From a virus: a stretch of DNA of 28,860 bases. The DNA lies in the IMG/VR virus record IMGVR_UViG_3300022187_000163, positions 1 through 28,860 of that record, one strand, 5' to 3'. A program made the position numbers and the translations under genes. Below the pieces are notes generated by a model. That model was not told where the DNA came from. It was given only the letters and a program-made list of their open reading frames with translations, and did no database searches. Below are positions 13,803 through 21,126 of the stretch, in pieces. Position 1 is the stretch's first letter; every line of letters begins with the position of its first letter.

Positions 13803-13975
13803 TCGCCAGCCTCGCAGTTAGGTTTGAGGTCTTTGTAGTCCGGCCAAAAACCAGAACACACGTTGTAGGTATATTCCGAAGATATGACAACTTCATGCTT
13901 AAAATCTTCTGCAGATACCCAAAACATGAGAAGTGCTATGAAAAAAATGATACAAATTTTTTGAAGTCTATTCAC
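13799..13975 (-). CDS. Small secreted protein with signal peptide and two cysteines
   Basis: The chosen start is GTG 13975, behind CGGAGATTACA, rather than a TTG further upstream that would overlap the neighbour. The 58-residue product has a signal sequence (NRLQKICIIFFIALLMFWVSA), then an acidic mature part with two cysteines (YNVCSGFWPDY, LKPNCEAGE). It is probably exported to the periplasm, with one disulfide possible. Not recognised; superinfection exclusion or another envelope role would fit size and location but is speculation. Confidence 0.6.
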   Translation of the reverse strand: MNRLQKICIIFFIALLMFWVSAEDFKHEVVISSEYTYNVCSGFWPDYKDLKPNCEAGE

Positions 13976-14162
13976 TGTAATCTCCGAAAACGTTAGAAAG
14001 TGCGATTTGCTTCGCAAGCTCAACTTCTGATACTTGAAACAAATCAGCTAATTGATCTGCGATATCAGAGCATTCATTAGATTTTTGTTTTGTAGGCGCT
14101 ATGATAGCCAGCTCTAAAGCTAGCACCAAAGCGTCAAAATTATCTGAAAGGTGGTGCGCCAT
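13968..14162 (-). CDS. Small soluble protein of the second leftward operon
   Basis: A 64-residue ORF whose ATG overlaps the upstream TAA (TAATG). It is helical: DNFDALVLALELAIIA, then CSDIADQLADLFQVSEVELA, with a possible short HTH-like turn (LFQVSEVELAKQI), too weak to call. No signal peptide or membrane span. Its stop overlaps the GTG of the secreted-protein gene. Function unknown. Confidence 0.55.
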   Translation of the reverse strand: MAHHLSDNFDALVLALELAIIAPTKQKSNECSDIADQLADLFQVSEVELAKQIALSNVFGDYSE

Positions 14163-14353
14163 TATTCATCTCCAGAACAAAAAGCGTAGGCAGGAACTTT
14201 GAATTCAGAATCAAACATGCCGATTTCGTCAAAGCCGTATAAAACATATCCATCTAAAGGGTTGGTTCCTTTTTCGTAAACCACTAAATCCGCATCTTCA
14301 GGCACAGAACCTTTGTAAGTGTAAATGTTATCTACAAAAATAATGTTTTCCAT
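14162..14353 (-). CDS. Small acidic protein of unknown function
   Basis: A 63-residue ORF with a G-rich RBS (GGGGGC). The sequence is rich in aromatic and acidic residues: IIFVDNIYTYKGSVPEDADL, then VYEKGTNPLDGYVLYGFDE. It looks like a compact beta-rich domain. There is no signal peptide. It is co-directional and nearly contiguous with its neighbours. Not recognised. Confidence 0.55.
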   Translation of the reverse strand: MENIIFVDNIYTYKGSVPEDADLVVYEKGTNPLDGYVLYGFDEIGMFDSEFKVPAYAFCSGDE

Positions 14354-14365
14354 AATAGCCCCCTG

Positions 14366-14686
14366 CTATTTGTAGTCGTGAATAAAATGGTTGAGACAAC
14401 CGTTGTATATAGTTGACCATTCGTCGGTAAAGTTGACTCGCTGCTCTGCGAGAATGTGTAACTCTTGGATGGTATAGCGAAATTGTGTATCGCCGTGTGC
14501 TTCGTGCGACTCGGTTAATTGTGCTCGCTCGTTGTTGCGAATAAAAGCGTTGACGTTGTGTATGGCTTGTGAGTTGCCATCGGTAAGATATTGAGCTGCG
14601 CCTTCTGGGTATCCGTCGTGGTGTATATAGACAGTGTGTGTGCCAGACCACTGGGTTTTGAATTGATAAGTTGCTCTTGTTGCCAT
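14366..14686 (-). CDS. Conserved phage early protein (MATRATYQF-type)
   Basis: A 106-residue protein with CGGAGAG before the ATG. It carries MATRATYQFKTQW, YIHHDGYPEGAAQYL, NNERAQLTESHEAHGDTQFRY and a C-terminal W..IYNG...FI segment. The YIHxDGYPEGAAxYL motif identifies a recurrent family of short proteins in phages and some bacteria, with no assigned activity that I know of. It is the first gene of the second leftward operon, directly behind PL2, so it is likely expressed early. Family resemblance is from memory. Confidence 0.7.
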   Translation of the reverse strand: MATRATYQFKTQWSGTHTVYIHHDGYPEGAAQYLTDGNSQAIHNVNAFIRNNERAQLTESHEAHGDTQFRYTIQELHILAEQRVNFTDEWSTIYNGCLNHFIHDYK

Positions 14687-14716
14687 TTTTCTCTCCGTTT
14701 TTTAGTTGGTAAGCAC

Positions 14717-14745
14717 ATCCTAAAAGGTTTTTTTGCTAATGTAAA
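14717..14745 (-). promoter_or_regulatory. Leftward early promoter PL2 (copy of PL1)
   Basis: On the minus strand: TTTACA (14745-14740), a 17-base spacer beginning TTAG, then TAGGAT (14722-14717) followed by GT. Hexamers, spacer length, the TTAG extension and the trailing GT are the same as in PL1, while the rest of the spacer differs. The predicted start near 14710 gives a leader of about 24 bases. Confidence 0.65.
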
Positions 14746-14759
14746 GAAAAAGTTTTACA
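14740..14759. promoter_or_regulatory. Operator palindrome TGTAAA-N8-TTTACA, copy 2
   Basis: Same 20-base palindrome architecture as 9238-9257, with CTAATGTAAAG and TTTTACA shared. It overlaps the PL2 -35 box and lies in the divergent region before the DUF5675 and late genes. It probably binds the same regulator as copy 1. Confidence 0.65.
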
Positions 14760-14799
14760 GATTATCAAAGAAATATCATGCTCCCATGAGGAGTAAAAA

Positions 14800-14838
14800 A
14801 TGCTGTATACTAAGTTGGTCTATGCCAAAAGATTTTAG
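14800..14838 (+). CDS. Possible 12-residue leader peptide
   Basis: ATG 14800 follows GAGGAGT at ideal spacing and encodes MLYTKLVYAKRF before TAG at 14836-14838. The next gene starts 2 bases after this stop and has no good RBS of its own. The arrangement suggests translational coupling through a leader peptide. It may also be a chance short frame. Confidence 0.4.
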   Translation: MLYTKLVYAKRF

Positions 14839-14840
14839 CA

Positions 14841-15236
14841 ATGATTGAATTGACCAGGTTTGCAATACTGCCAGATCGAACTGTGGGGAAAGCTGTTTAT
14901 GGGGAACATATTTTTTGGACTATCGAGAAACCTTGGAAAAATAACGAGCCTTTCATATCTTGCATTCCAGAAGGCTACTATCGACTTGGGCGCAGAGATT
15001 CGCCACGTTTCGGCCCCAATGTCTGGGAAGTGCTGGAAGTGCCTAATCGTTCTCACATTCTTATTCACGTTGCTAATACTGCTGATGATGTCGTGGGCTG
15101 CATTGGGTTTGGGTCAAGCGTATACCCAGATCTTGGCGGGGTGGGAAGCAGTCGTAAAGCGATGAATAAATTTGAGCTGGCGAGCCAAGAACTTGAAGAT
15201 GAGGAGCTGATAATAAAGCATAGTTTTATTTGTTAA
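14841..15236 (+). CDS. DUF5675 protein, candidate envelope or lysis factor
   Basis: A 131-residue protein matching DUF5675: an N-terminal RFAILPDRTVGKAVYGE, FWTIEKPWKNN, SCIPEGYYRLGRRDSPRFG, then SHILIHVANTADDVVGCIGF and a C-terminal helix. The IEKPW...CIPEGxY and IHxxNxxxDxxGCIGxG motifs are those of the family. The H-x(n)-GCI arrangement recalls the His/Cys centre of L,D-transpeptidase folds, which is inference. No signal peptide is visible. It lies first in the rightward operon leading to terminase, and the window has no other recognisable peptidoglycan enzyme apart from the tail peptidase. Confidence 0.75.
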   Translation: MIELTRFAILPDRTVGKAVYGEHIFWTIEKPWKNNEPFISCIPEGYYRLGRRDSPRFGPNVWEVLEVPNRSHILIHVANTADDVVGCIGFGSSVYPDLGGVGSSRKAMNKFELASQELEDEELIIKHSFIC

Positions 15237-15243
15237 TTTTAAT

Positions 15244-16110
15244 ATGAATCCATACTTCATTAATGAACCAGCAGTCATAAGTTTCAGTGGAGGCAGAACT
15301 TCAGCCTATATGCTTTGGCGGGTCATTCAGGCGCATAATGGGGTTCTTCCTGATTATGTGGTTGTAACATTTGCTAACACAGGCAAAGAATTGCCCGAAA
15401 CTTTAGATTTTGTTCACGCTTGCGCCGTTAATTGGAATATTCCAATCGTCTGGCTTGAGCGCGTGATTACGAGAAATCCAGAAGGATCCAAGCGTAAATA
15501 TGCTTACGAAACTGCGGTTGTTAGTTATGAAACTGCATCAAGAAATGGCGAGCCGTTTGAGGCTTTGATAAAAGCAAGGCGATACGCACCAAATCCGGTC
15601 GCCAGATTTTGCACTCAAGATTTAAAAATAAAAGCTATTCAACAATACTTGTTTGAAGAATTAAATTTTCCAAAACCTTATTTGTGCTTGATCGGAATCA
15701 GAGCAGACGAAGAAAGACGCGCAGTTAAATTGCACAACACTGTTGAAGGTGGCCAAGAAAGATATTTGCCTCTGTACGTTGACGGCATCACTAAAGAAGA
15801 TATTTATGCGTTTTGGGTTTCACAGAATTTTGATCTAAATCTTCCAAATAACAATGGCACAACTGACTGGGGTAATTGTGACGTGTGTTTTTTGAAAGGA
15901 TTGAGCAAAAAGTTATCTATAATTGAAGCTAGGCCAGATTTGGCAGACTGGTGGATTAAGCAAGAAAAATCACTTTCTGCTGCGGTTGGTAAAGCAGCTT
16001 ATTTCAGAAGGGATCAGCCAAGTTATGAACAGTTGAAAATAATTGCCAGTGATCAAGGGTCGCTGTTTAACTTTGATGACGAATCAATACCTTGTTTTTG
16101 TGGCGATTAA
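15244..16110 (+). CDS. PAPS reductase-like PP-loop protein with Cys motifs
   Basis: A 288-residue protein. SFSGGRTSA at residues 13-21 is the PP-loop (SGG.TS) that binds nucleotide pyrophosphate; ANTGKELPETLDFV follows as in PAPS reductases. Conserved cysteines lie at 123 (RFCTQDLKIK), 212/215 (GNCDVCFLKG) and 284/286 (the terminal CFCGD), enough for an iron-sulfur cluster as in DndC-type and TtcA-type enzymes. No SD precedes the ATG, only A/T-rich sequence. The ParB-methylase follows immediately. A role in sulfur-based or other DNA/nucleotide modification is suggested by this pairing; direct sulfate assimilation is less likely. Confidence 0.75.
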   Translation: MNPYFINEPAVISFSGGRTSAYMLWRVIQAHNGVLPDYVVVTFANTGKELPETLDFVHACAVNWNIPIVWLERVITRNPEGSKRKYAYETAVVSYETASRNGEPFEALIKARRYAPNPVARFCTQDLKIKAIQQYLFEELNFPKPYLCLIGIRADEERRAVKLHNTVEGGQERYLPLYVDGITKEDIYAFWVSQNFDLNLPNNNGTTDWGNCDVCFLKGLSKKLSIIEARPDLADWWIKQEKSLSAAVGKAAYFRRDQPSYEQLKIIASDQGSLFNFDDESIPCFCGD

Positions 16111-16125
16111 CATAGAGGAGAGAAT

Positions 16126-17340
16126 ATGTCAGATTTGGAGGTAAAGTATTTATCGGTTAATGACCTGGTTCCGTATGCCAACAACCCGCGCACGCATAGC
16201 GAAAAGCAAGTAACGCAAGTGGCATCAAGCATAAAAGAATTTGGATTTAACAACCCGATATTGCTTGACGAGGGCAAAGGTATTATTGCGGGTCATGGCC
16301 GTTTGGCAGCAGCAAAAAAACTTGGTTTGGAGTCCGTCCCGACTATAACACTGAAAGGCTTAACCGAAGCGCAGCGCAAGGCGTATGTGATAGCAGACAA
16401 CAAGCTCACTGAGAACAGTGAATGGGACTACGACCTTCTGGCCGTGGAGGTAGAACGTCTCAAAGAATTAGATTTTGATCTAGATTTGACGGGCTTCGAT
16501 GATGACGAGCTAGAAACGTTATTAAAGCCAACGGTTGTTGAGGGATTAACCGACGAAGACGAGGTTCCAGAGCCGCCAGAGAACCCGATAACGAAACTAG
16601 GTGATATTTGGATTTTAGGCAATCATCGTGTGATGTGTGGAGACTCCACGAGCTTTGATGATGTCGAAAAGCTGATGGATGGGCGAAAAGCTGATATGTG
16701 GCTGACTGACCCACCATATAATGTAAAGTACGTAGGAAAAACAAAAGACGCGTTAACCATTAAAAATGACAGCTTAAGTGATTCGGAGTTCCGTCAATTT
16801 TTAACAGATTGTTATACTGTTGCAGACTCAATGATGAAAAGCGGCGCAGTTTTTTATATTTGGCACGCTGACAGCGAGGGTTATAACTTTCGCGGAGCTG
16901 CAAAGGATACTGGTTGGCAAGTTCGTCAGTGCTTAATATGGAAAAAACAAACGATGGTTATGGGTCGTCAGGATTATCATTGGAAGCACGAACCTTGCTT
17001 ATATGGATGGAAAGAAGGAGCTGGTCATCTTTGGGCGGCAGACCGTAAACAAACGACTATACTTGAATTTGATCGTCCATCTAGAAATAAAGAACACCCA
17101 ACGATGAAGCCTGTTGAACTATTTGCTTATCAAATTTTGAACAATACAAAAGGTTCTGATGCGGTTTTGGATAGCTTTGGTGGAAGTGGAACCACATTGA
17201 TTGCTTGTGAAAAGCACAACCGCGATAGCTTTTTGATGGAATTAGACCCCAGATACTGCGACGTTATTGTAGACCGATGGCAATCGTTCACAGGTAAAAC
17301 TGCACAATTAGAGCGTCCTCTGGAGGTTATGAATGGCTAG
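16126..17340 (+). CDS. ParB-domain DNA methyltransferase (N4/N6, beta-type order)
   Basis: A 404-residue fusion. Residues 5-100 are a ParB/Srx nuclease-like domain: NDLVPYANNPRTHSEKQVTQ, then GIIAGHGRLAAAKKLGLESV. An acidic linker follows. The methylase domain from about 158 has TDPPYN (195-198 DPPY, catalytic motif IV), HPTMKP (324-329) and DSFGGSGTT (motif I, 351-357). Motif IV before motif I is the beta class of N6-adenine or N4-cytosine enzymes. AGAGGAGAG lies 3 bases before the ATG. Such orphan methylases can protect phage DNA from restriction; no cognate nuclease is seen. The ParB domain lacks an HTH for parS binding. Confidence 0.88.
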   Translation: MSDLEVKYLSVNDLVPYANNPRTHSEKQVTQVASSIKEFGFNNPILLDEGKGIIAGHGRLAAAKKLGLESVPTITLKGLTEAQRKAYVIADNKLTENSEWDYDLLAVEVERLKELDFDLDLTGFDDDELETLLKPTVVEGLTDEDEVPEPPENPITKLGDIWILGNHRVMCGDSTSFDDVEKLMDGRKADMWLTDPPYNVKYVGKTKDALTIKNDSLSDSEFRQFLTDCYTVADSMMKSGAVFYIWHADSEGYNFRGAAKDTGWQVRQCLIWKKQTMVMGRQDYHWKHEPCLYGWKEGAGHLWAADRKQTTILEFDRPSRNKEHPTMKPVELFAYQILNNTKGSDAVLDSFGGSGTTLIACEKHNRDSFLMELDPRYCDVIVDRWQSFTGKTAQLERPLEVMNG

Positions 17341-17686
17341 GCCATTGGCAGAGATTGATTGGGATCAGGTGGATAAACTCTGCGCTATCCACTGCACAGG
17401 CGAAGAGCAAGCAGCGGTTCTTGGCGTTGATTACGACACCCTGAACAGGGCTTGCAAGAGAGAGCATAAGGTTAGTTTTGCGGAGTATTTCAAGCAAAAG
17501 GCCAGCCACGGCAAAATGAGCCTTAGACGTAAGCAATACACAACCGCAATGGATGGTAATACCACCATGCTGGTATGGCTTGGCAAGAACTGGCTAGGGC
17601 AGCGAGATCAGCCAGAATCAGAGCCAGTAGACTTACAGCCAATCGTGATACAAAGAGCCGATGAAGCTGACCAAGCCCCAAGATGA
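17333..17686 (+). CDS. terS: Terminase small subunit
   Basis: A 117-residue protein, start overlapping the methylase stop by 8 bases, with GGAGG 6 bases upstream. The N-terminal half is an HTH region (DWDQVDKLCAIHCTGEEQAA, then DYDTLNRACKREH) and the C-terminal part has GNTTMLVWLGKNWLGQRDQ, a segment typical of small terminase subunits before the oligomerisation region. It overlaps terL by 26 bases. It recognises the packaging site and stimulates the large subunit. No obvious pac/cos site is seen by eye. Confidence 0.82.
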   Translation: MARPLAEIDWDQVDKLCAIHCTGEEQAAVLGVDYDTLNRACKREHKVSFAEYFKQKASHGKMSLRRKQYTTAMDGNTTMLVWLGKNWLGQRDQPESEPVDLQPIVIQRADEADQAPR

Positions 17687-18875
17687 CATATTCTTCAATG
17701 ACTCGCGGTTTAGGGTCGTTGTGGCGGGTCGTCGGTTTGGTAAGACCTTTCTGTCAACCTATGAGCTGTTAAAGCACGCGCTGCAAGGCAAGTCTCGGAA
17801 CTGTTGGTATGTGGCTCCCACGTATAAGGCCGCGAAGGAGATTGCGTGGAATATGCTGATCGACGCGATACCCGAGGGTTACATGACCAAGAAAAACGAA
17901 ACGGCGCTCAGTATTGATTTGCGAAACGGTTCAAGCATAGCCTTAAAGGGTGCAGAAAAGCCCGACAATCTGCGAGGGCGAGCGTTAGATTTTTGCGTGT
18001 TAGATGAGTTTGCTGATATGCGGCCTGAAGCGTGGCATGAAGTGTTGCGGCCATCGCTATCTGATAGGCGCGGAAGTGCGCTATTTATTGGTACACCCAA
18101 AGGCAGAAACCATTTTTACGATCTATGGACTAGGGGTATAGACGGTCAAGAATCATGGAAAGCGTTCCAATATACGACTATTGATGGCGGTAACGTTGAC
18201 CCTGATGAAATAAAAGCAGCCAAAAATGACCTAGACGAAAGAACATTTCAACAAGAATATGAGGCTCGTTTTGTTAATTACAGCGGGATAATATATTACG
18301 CATTTAGCCGAGAGCAGTCAGTCAAAGCATATAAAGCAGAAGCCGATGAACTACATATTGGGATGGACTTTAACGTTGATCCAATGTCAGCGGTTGTCTG
18401 TGTCAGAAATGGCGGCACATTGCACGCGATAGATGAAATCGTAATGTATGGCTCAAACACTGACGAGATGGTTGACGAGATACGGCAAAGGTACAAGCAG
18501 AAGTCGATAACGATTTACCCCGATCCAGCATCAGCGCAGCGAAAGACTTCAGCGGGTAGCCGCACAGACTTAAACATATTACAAAACGCAGGGTTTCGGG
18601 TTAAAGTACGCTCTAAACATCCTGCAATACGTGATAGGATAAACAGCGTCAATAGCCGACTGCTATCTAGTCAGCAAGAGCGACGGTTATTTGTTACGCC
18701 AAACTGTAAAAACGTAATAAACAGCTTGGAACGCCAAACGTACAAAGAAGGCACCAGCCAGCCAAATAAAGACGACGGGTTTGATCACATGAATGATGCG
18801 CTCGGATACTTAATTGAATACATGTTCCCCATTCGTAAGGAGCATGAAACGCCACAGCCCACGAGGTGGACATGA
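17661..18875 (+). CDS. terL: Terminase large subunit
   Basis: A 404-residue packaging motor. The ATPase has Walker A AGRRFGKT (22-29), an adenine/coupling segment WYVAPTYKAAKEIAW, Walker B CVLDEFAD (112-119, with D115/E116) and the IGTPKG coupling motif at 143-148. The nuclease domain has MDFNVDP (D236) and a C-terminal DDGFDHMNDALGY that supplies further metal ligands. It pumps DNA into the procapsid through the portal encoded next. The length is short but complete, and the nuclease resembles the RNase H-like terminase group. Confidence 0.95.
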   Translation: MKLTKPQDDIFFNDSRFRVVVAGRRFGKTFLSTYELLKHALQGKSRNCWYVAPTYKAAKEIAWNMLIDAIPEGYMTKKNETALSIDLRNGSSIALKGAEKPDNLRGRALDFCVLDEFADMRPEAWHEVLRPSLSDRRGSALFIGTPKGRNHFYDLWTRGIDGQESWKAFQYTTIDGGNVDPDEIKAAKNDLDERTFQQEYEARFVNYSGIIYYAFSREQSVKAYKAEADELHIGMDFNVDPMSAVVCVRNGGTLHAIDEIVMYGSNTDEMVDEIRQRYKQKSITIYPDPASAQRKTSAGSRTDLNILQNAGFRVKVRSKHPAIRDRINSVNSRLLSSQQERRLFVTPNCKNVINSLERQTYKEGTSQPNKDDGFDHMNDALGYLIEYMFPIRKEHETPQPTRWT

Positions 18876-20245
18876 GATTTCTAGAATACCAGCACCCTGA
18901 TTATGATATCCACGAAAAGCGTTGGGAATTGTACCTTCGCTCATATTTAGGTGGCGAAGACTATCAGAATGGGTCATATCTGACCGCATACTTGAACGAA
19001 TCAAAAGACGAATACAGCAGACGGGTAGCATTGACACCTGTCGACAATCATTGTCGCAACATTGTGCATATATATTCGTCGTTTCTGTGGAGGGTTCCAC
19101 CTGTACGAAACTTTAACGGGCTGACTAACAACCCTGCATTAGAATCATTTGTTGACGATGCCGACTTAGATGGCATGAGCTTCAATAGTTTTATGAAGCA
19201 AGCGCAGATCTGGTCATCGGTATATGGTCACGTCTGGATCTTGGTAGATAAACCCCAAAGCAATGCACAAACCCGCGCAGAAGAGTTAGACCAGGATATT
19301 CGGCCCTATGTGACTCTATTCACCCCTGAAAACGTGTTCGATTGGAAGTATGAGCGCACCCCTAGCGGACGATTTGAGCTGACTTACTTAAAGCTAAGAG
19401 AGTCGATTGACAGGGAAGACGCGACTACCACAGTTAGCTATTACAGGTTGTGGCGTAAAGACATCATTGAGTACTGGAAAGACGACGGCCACGCAGAAAC
19501 TAAGATCGAAGAAATACCCAACCCTTTAGGCAAGATACCAGCAGCATTTTTACCCGCAGCCCGTAGCGTTGTCAGGGGTATTGGGGTAAGCGATTTAAGC
19601 GACGTTGCGCTAATGCAAAAGGCAATCTATCAAGAGCTAAGTGAGATCGAGCAGCTTATTAGGATTAGCAATCACCCGTCTCTTGTTAAAACTTACGACG
19701 CAGATGCTAGTGCTGGTGCAGGATCGGTTATCAATCTATCTGAGGACAGCGATGCAGGGCTAAAGCCTTATCTGTTACAACCAAGCGGCCAAAATATTGA
19801 TTCAATCCGAGAAGCAATCAAGGATAAGGTCGAAGCGATCAACAAGATGGCGCACATGGGCGCAGTGCGAGGCACTGAAGCTCTAACTCAGTCAGGTGTA
19901 GCTATGCAGACCGAGTTTCAGATGCTGAATGCTAAGTTATCCGAGAAAGCTGATTTGCTTGAGCTTGCTGAGGAGCATATCTGGGGCTACTTCTGCAACT
20001 GGTTAGGAATCACGCCAGATGTGGAAATTTTCTACCCAGATGCTTTTGATCTGCGCGATTACGACAAGGAGTTGTTATTTTTGCAGCAAGTTAGAGCCAG
20101 CGGCGTCCCTTCTACTACTTTGCAGCGTGAAGTTGATAAACAGATAGCTGATTTAGTTTTAGATGACGAAAAATTAGCAGAAGCGCACAGAGAAATCGAA
20201 GCACAAACCCGAGTCACAGGACAATTCCCGATACAGGCTGAATAA
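18872..20245 (+). CDS. Portal protein
   Basis: The start chosen is ATG 18872 (MRFLEYQHPDYD), overlapping the terL stop and preceded by GAGGTGG; a GTG at 18866 would add two residues. The 457-residue product has the portal layout: an N-terminal helical region (YLNESKDEYSRRVAL), wing and stem segments (RNIVHIYSSFLWR), ARSVVRGIGVSDLSDVALMQ, and a C-terminal LAEEHIWGYFCNWLG, resembling the DUF4055-type portal family. Dodecameric portals form the DNA channel and the head-tail joint. Position between terL and the Mu F-like gene confirms the call. Confidence 0.88.
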   Translation: MRFLEYQHPDYDIHEKRWELYLRSYLGGEDYQNGSYLTAYLNESKDEYSRRVALTPVDNHCRNIVHIYSSFLWRVPPVRNFNGLTNNPALESFVDDADLDGMSFNSFMKQAQIWSSVYGHVWILVDKPQSNAQTRAEELDQDIRPYVTLFTPENVFDWKYERTPSGRFELTYLKLRESIDREDATTTVSYYRLWRKDIIEYWKDDGHAETKIEEIPNPLGKIPAAFLPAARSVVRGIGVSDLSDVALMQKAIYQELSEIEQLIRISNHPSLVKTYDADASAGAGSVINLSEDSDAGLKPYLLQPSGQNIDSIREAIKDKVEAINKMAHMGAVRGTEALTQSGVAMQTEFQMLNAKLSEKADLLELAEEHIWGYFCNWLGITPDVEIFYPDAFDLRDYDKELLFLQQVRASGVPSTTLQREVDKQIADLVLDDEKLAEAHREIEAQTRVTGQFPIQAE

Positions 20246-21126
20246 TGGCAGCCAATGATGACTACGCTGAGTTCCTAGAGAGGCTAACTGACGAACATCA
20301 GCGCCGTTTGGCTGGCGTATTGCAAACGCTCGAAAGTGATATTACCGCCTACGTTAGCAGCGCACCAGATAGAGCTGGGCAACTGTTTGATCTTGAATGG
20401 TCATTACAGGCTAGGCAGGAAGTCCGCAGGCTAATCGAAGTCGATTTCTTGCAAGAAGCGCAAAGCCTGATTGACGAATATATTGACGTTGCTAATAACC
20501 AGTTTGCAATGCTTTCTGAGTATGGCAAGTTTACACGGGTAGCGCCTGAGACTATTCAAGCCTTGCAGCAGCTTAGTTTTCAAGGCTTTCAAGCCATAGC
20601 CGACCAGCAGCTAGATACTCTTGCAACAGGCATTTACCAATCTACCCTGACAGGGCGAAGTAAAAACGACCTGATAAAAGAGCTACGCGGACAGATAAAC
20701 GGCGTATATCAGCAAGCAGACGAAGAAGAAGCCCGTCAACTGGTAGAAATAGCGCAGACCGCAACAGGCAAAAGACAGCAGGATGCAATAGACAAGCTCC
20801 ATAGTGTTTATGCGCGAGACAGGCTGGGAAATAACATGCGCCGCTATGCCACGCAAATGGCAAACGACAGCCTTGCACAATATAGCGCGTCAATTACTAA
20901 AGCCACGGCAAACGAGGCGGGTGTAACTAAATTCCAGTATTATGGCGATGTGATACGTGACAGCCGTGAATTTTGTCGTAATAATGTAGGCAAGACTTTT
21001 ACTGAAGAAGAAATTAACAGCAAATGGCAAGGGTCATGGGCTGGCAAAGCACCAGGAGATCCGTTCATAGTCAGAGGTGGTTATAATTGCCGTCACCATT
21101 GGCTTCCAATAGTGGAGGATGAATGA
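20245..21126 (+). CDS. Mu F-like minor head protein
   Basis: A 293-residue protein. The N-terminal 230 residues are helical; the C-terminal end has the Mu F/SPP1 gp7 signature FQYYGDVIRDSREFCRNNVG, then KTFTEEEINSKW and GDPFIVRGGYNCRHHWLP. These Cys/His residues (REFC, NCRHHW) are characteristic of the family, which sits at the portal and assists head assembly or DNA ejection. TAATG overlap with the portal gene indicates coupling. Well supported by motif and order. Confidence 0.88.
   Translation: MAANDDYAEFLERLTDEHQRRLAGVLQTLESDITAYVSSAPDRAGQLFDLEWSLQARQEVRRLIEVDFLQEAQSLIDEYIDVANNQFAMLSEYGKFTRVAPETIQALQQLSFQGFQAIADQQLDTLATGIYQSTLTGRSKNDLIKELRGQINGVYQQADEEEARQLVEIAQTATGKRQQDAIDKLHSVYARDRLGNNMRRYATQMANDSLAQYSASITKATANEAGVTKFQYYGDVIRDSREFCRNNVGKTFTEEEINSKWQGSWAGKAPGDPFIVRGGYNCRHHWLPIVEDE

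Noticed and set aside
16720-16727. Further TGTAAAG operator half-site in the methylase gene
   Set aside because: It is a single half-site inside a conserved motif (PPYNVKY), with no partner TTTACA at 8 bases.
17241-17340. Packaging (cos/pac) site before terS
   Set aside because: No convincing repeats or cohesive-end symmetry were seen; the region is coding for the methylase C-terminus.
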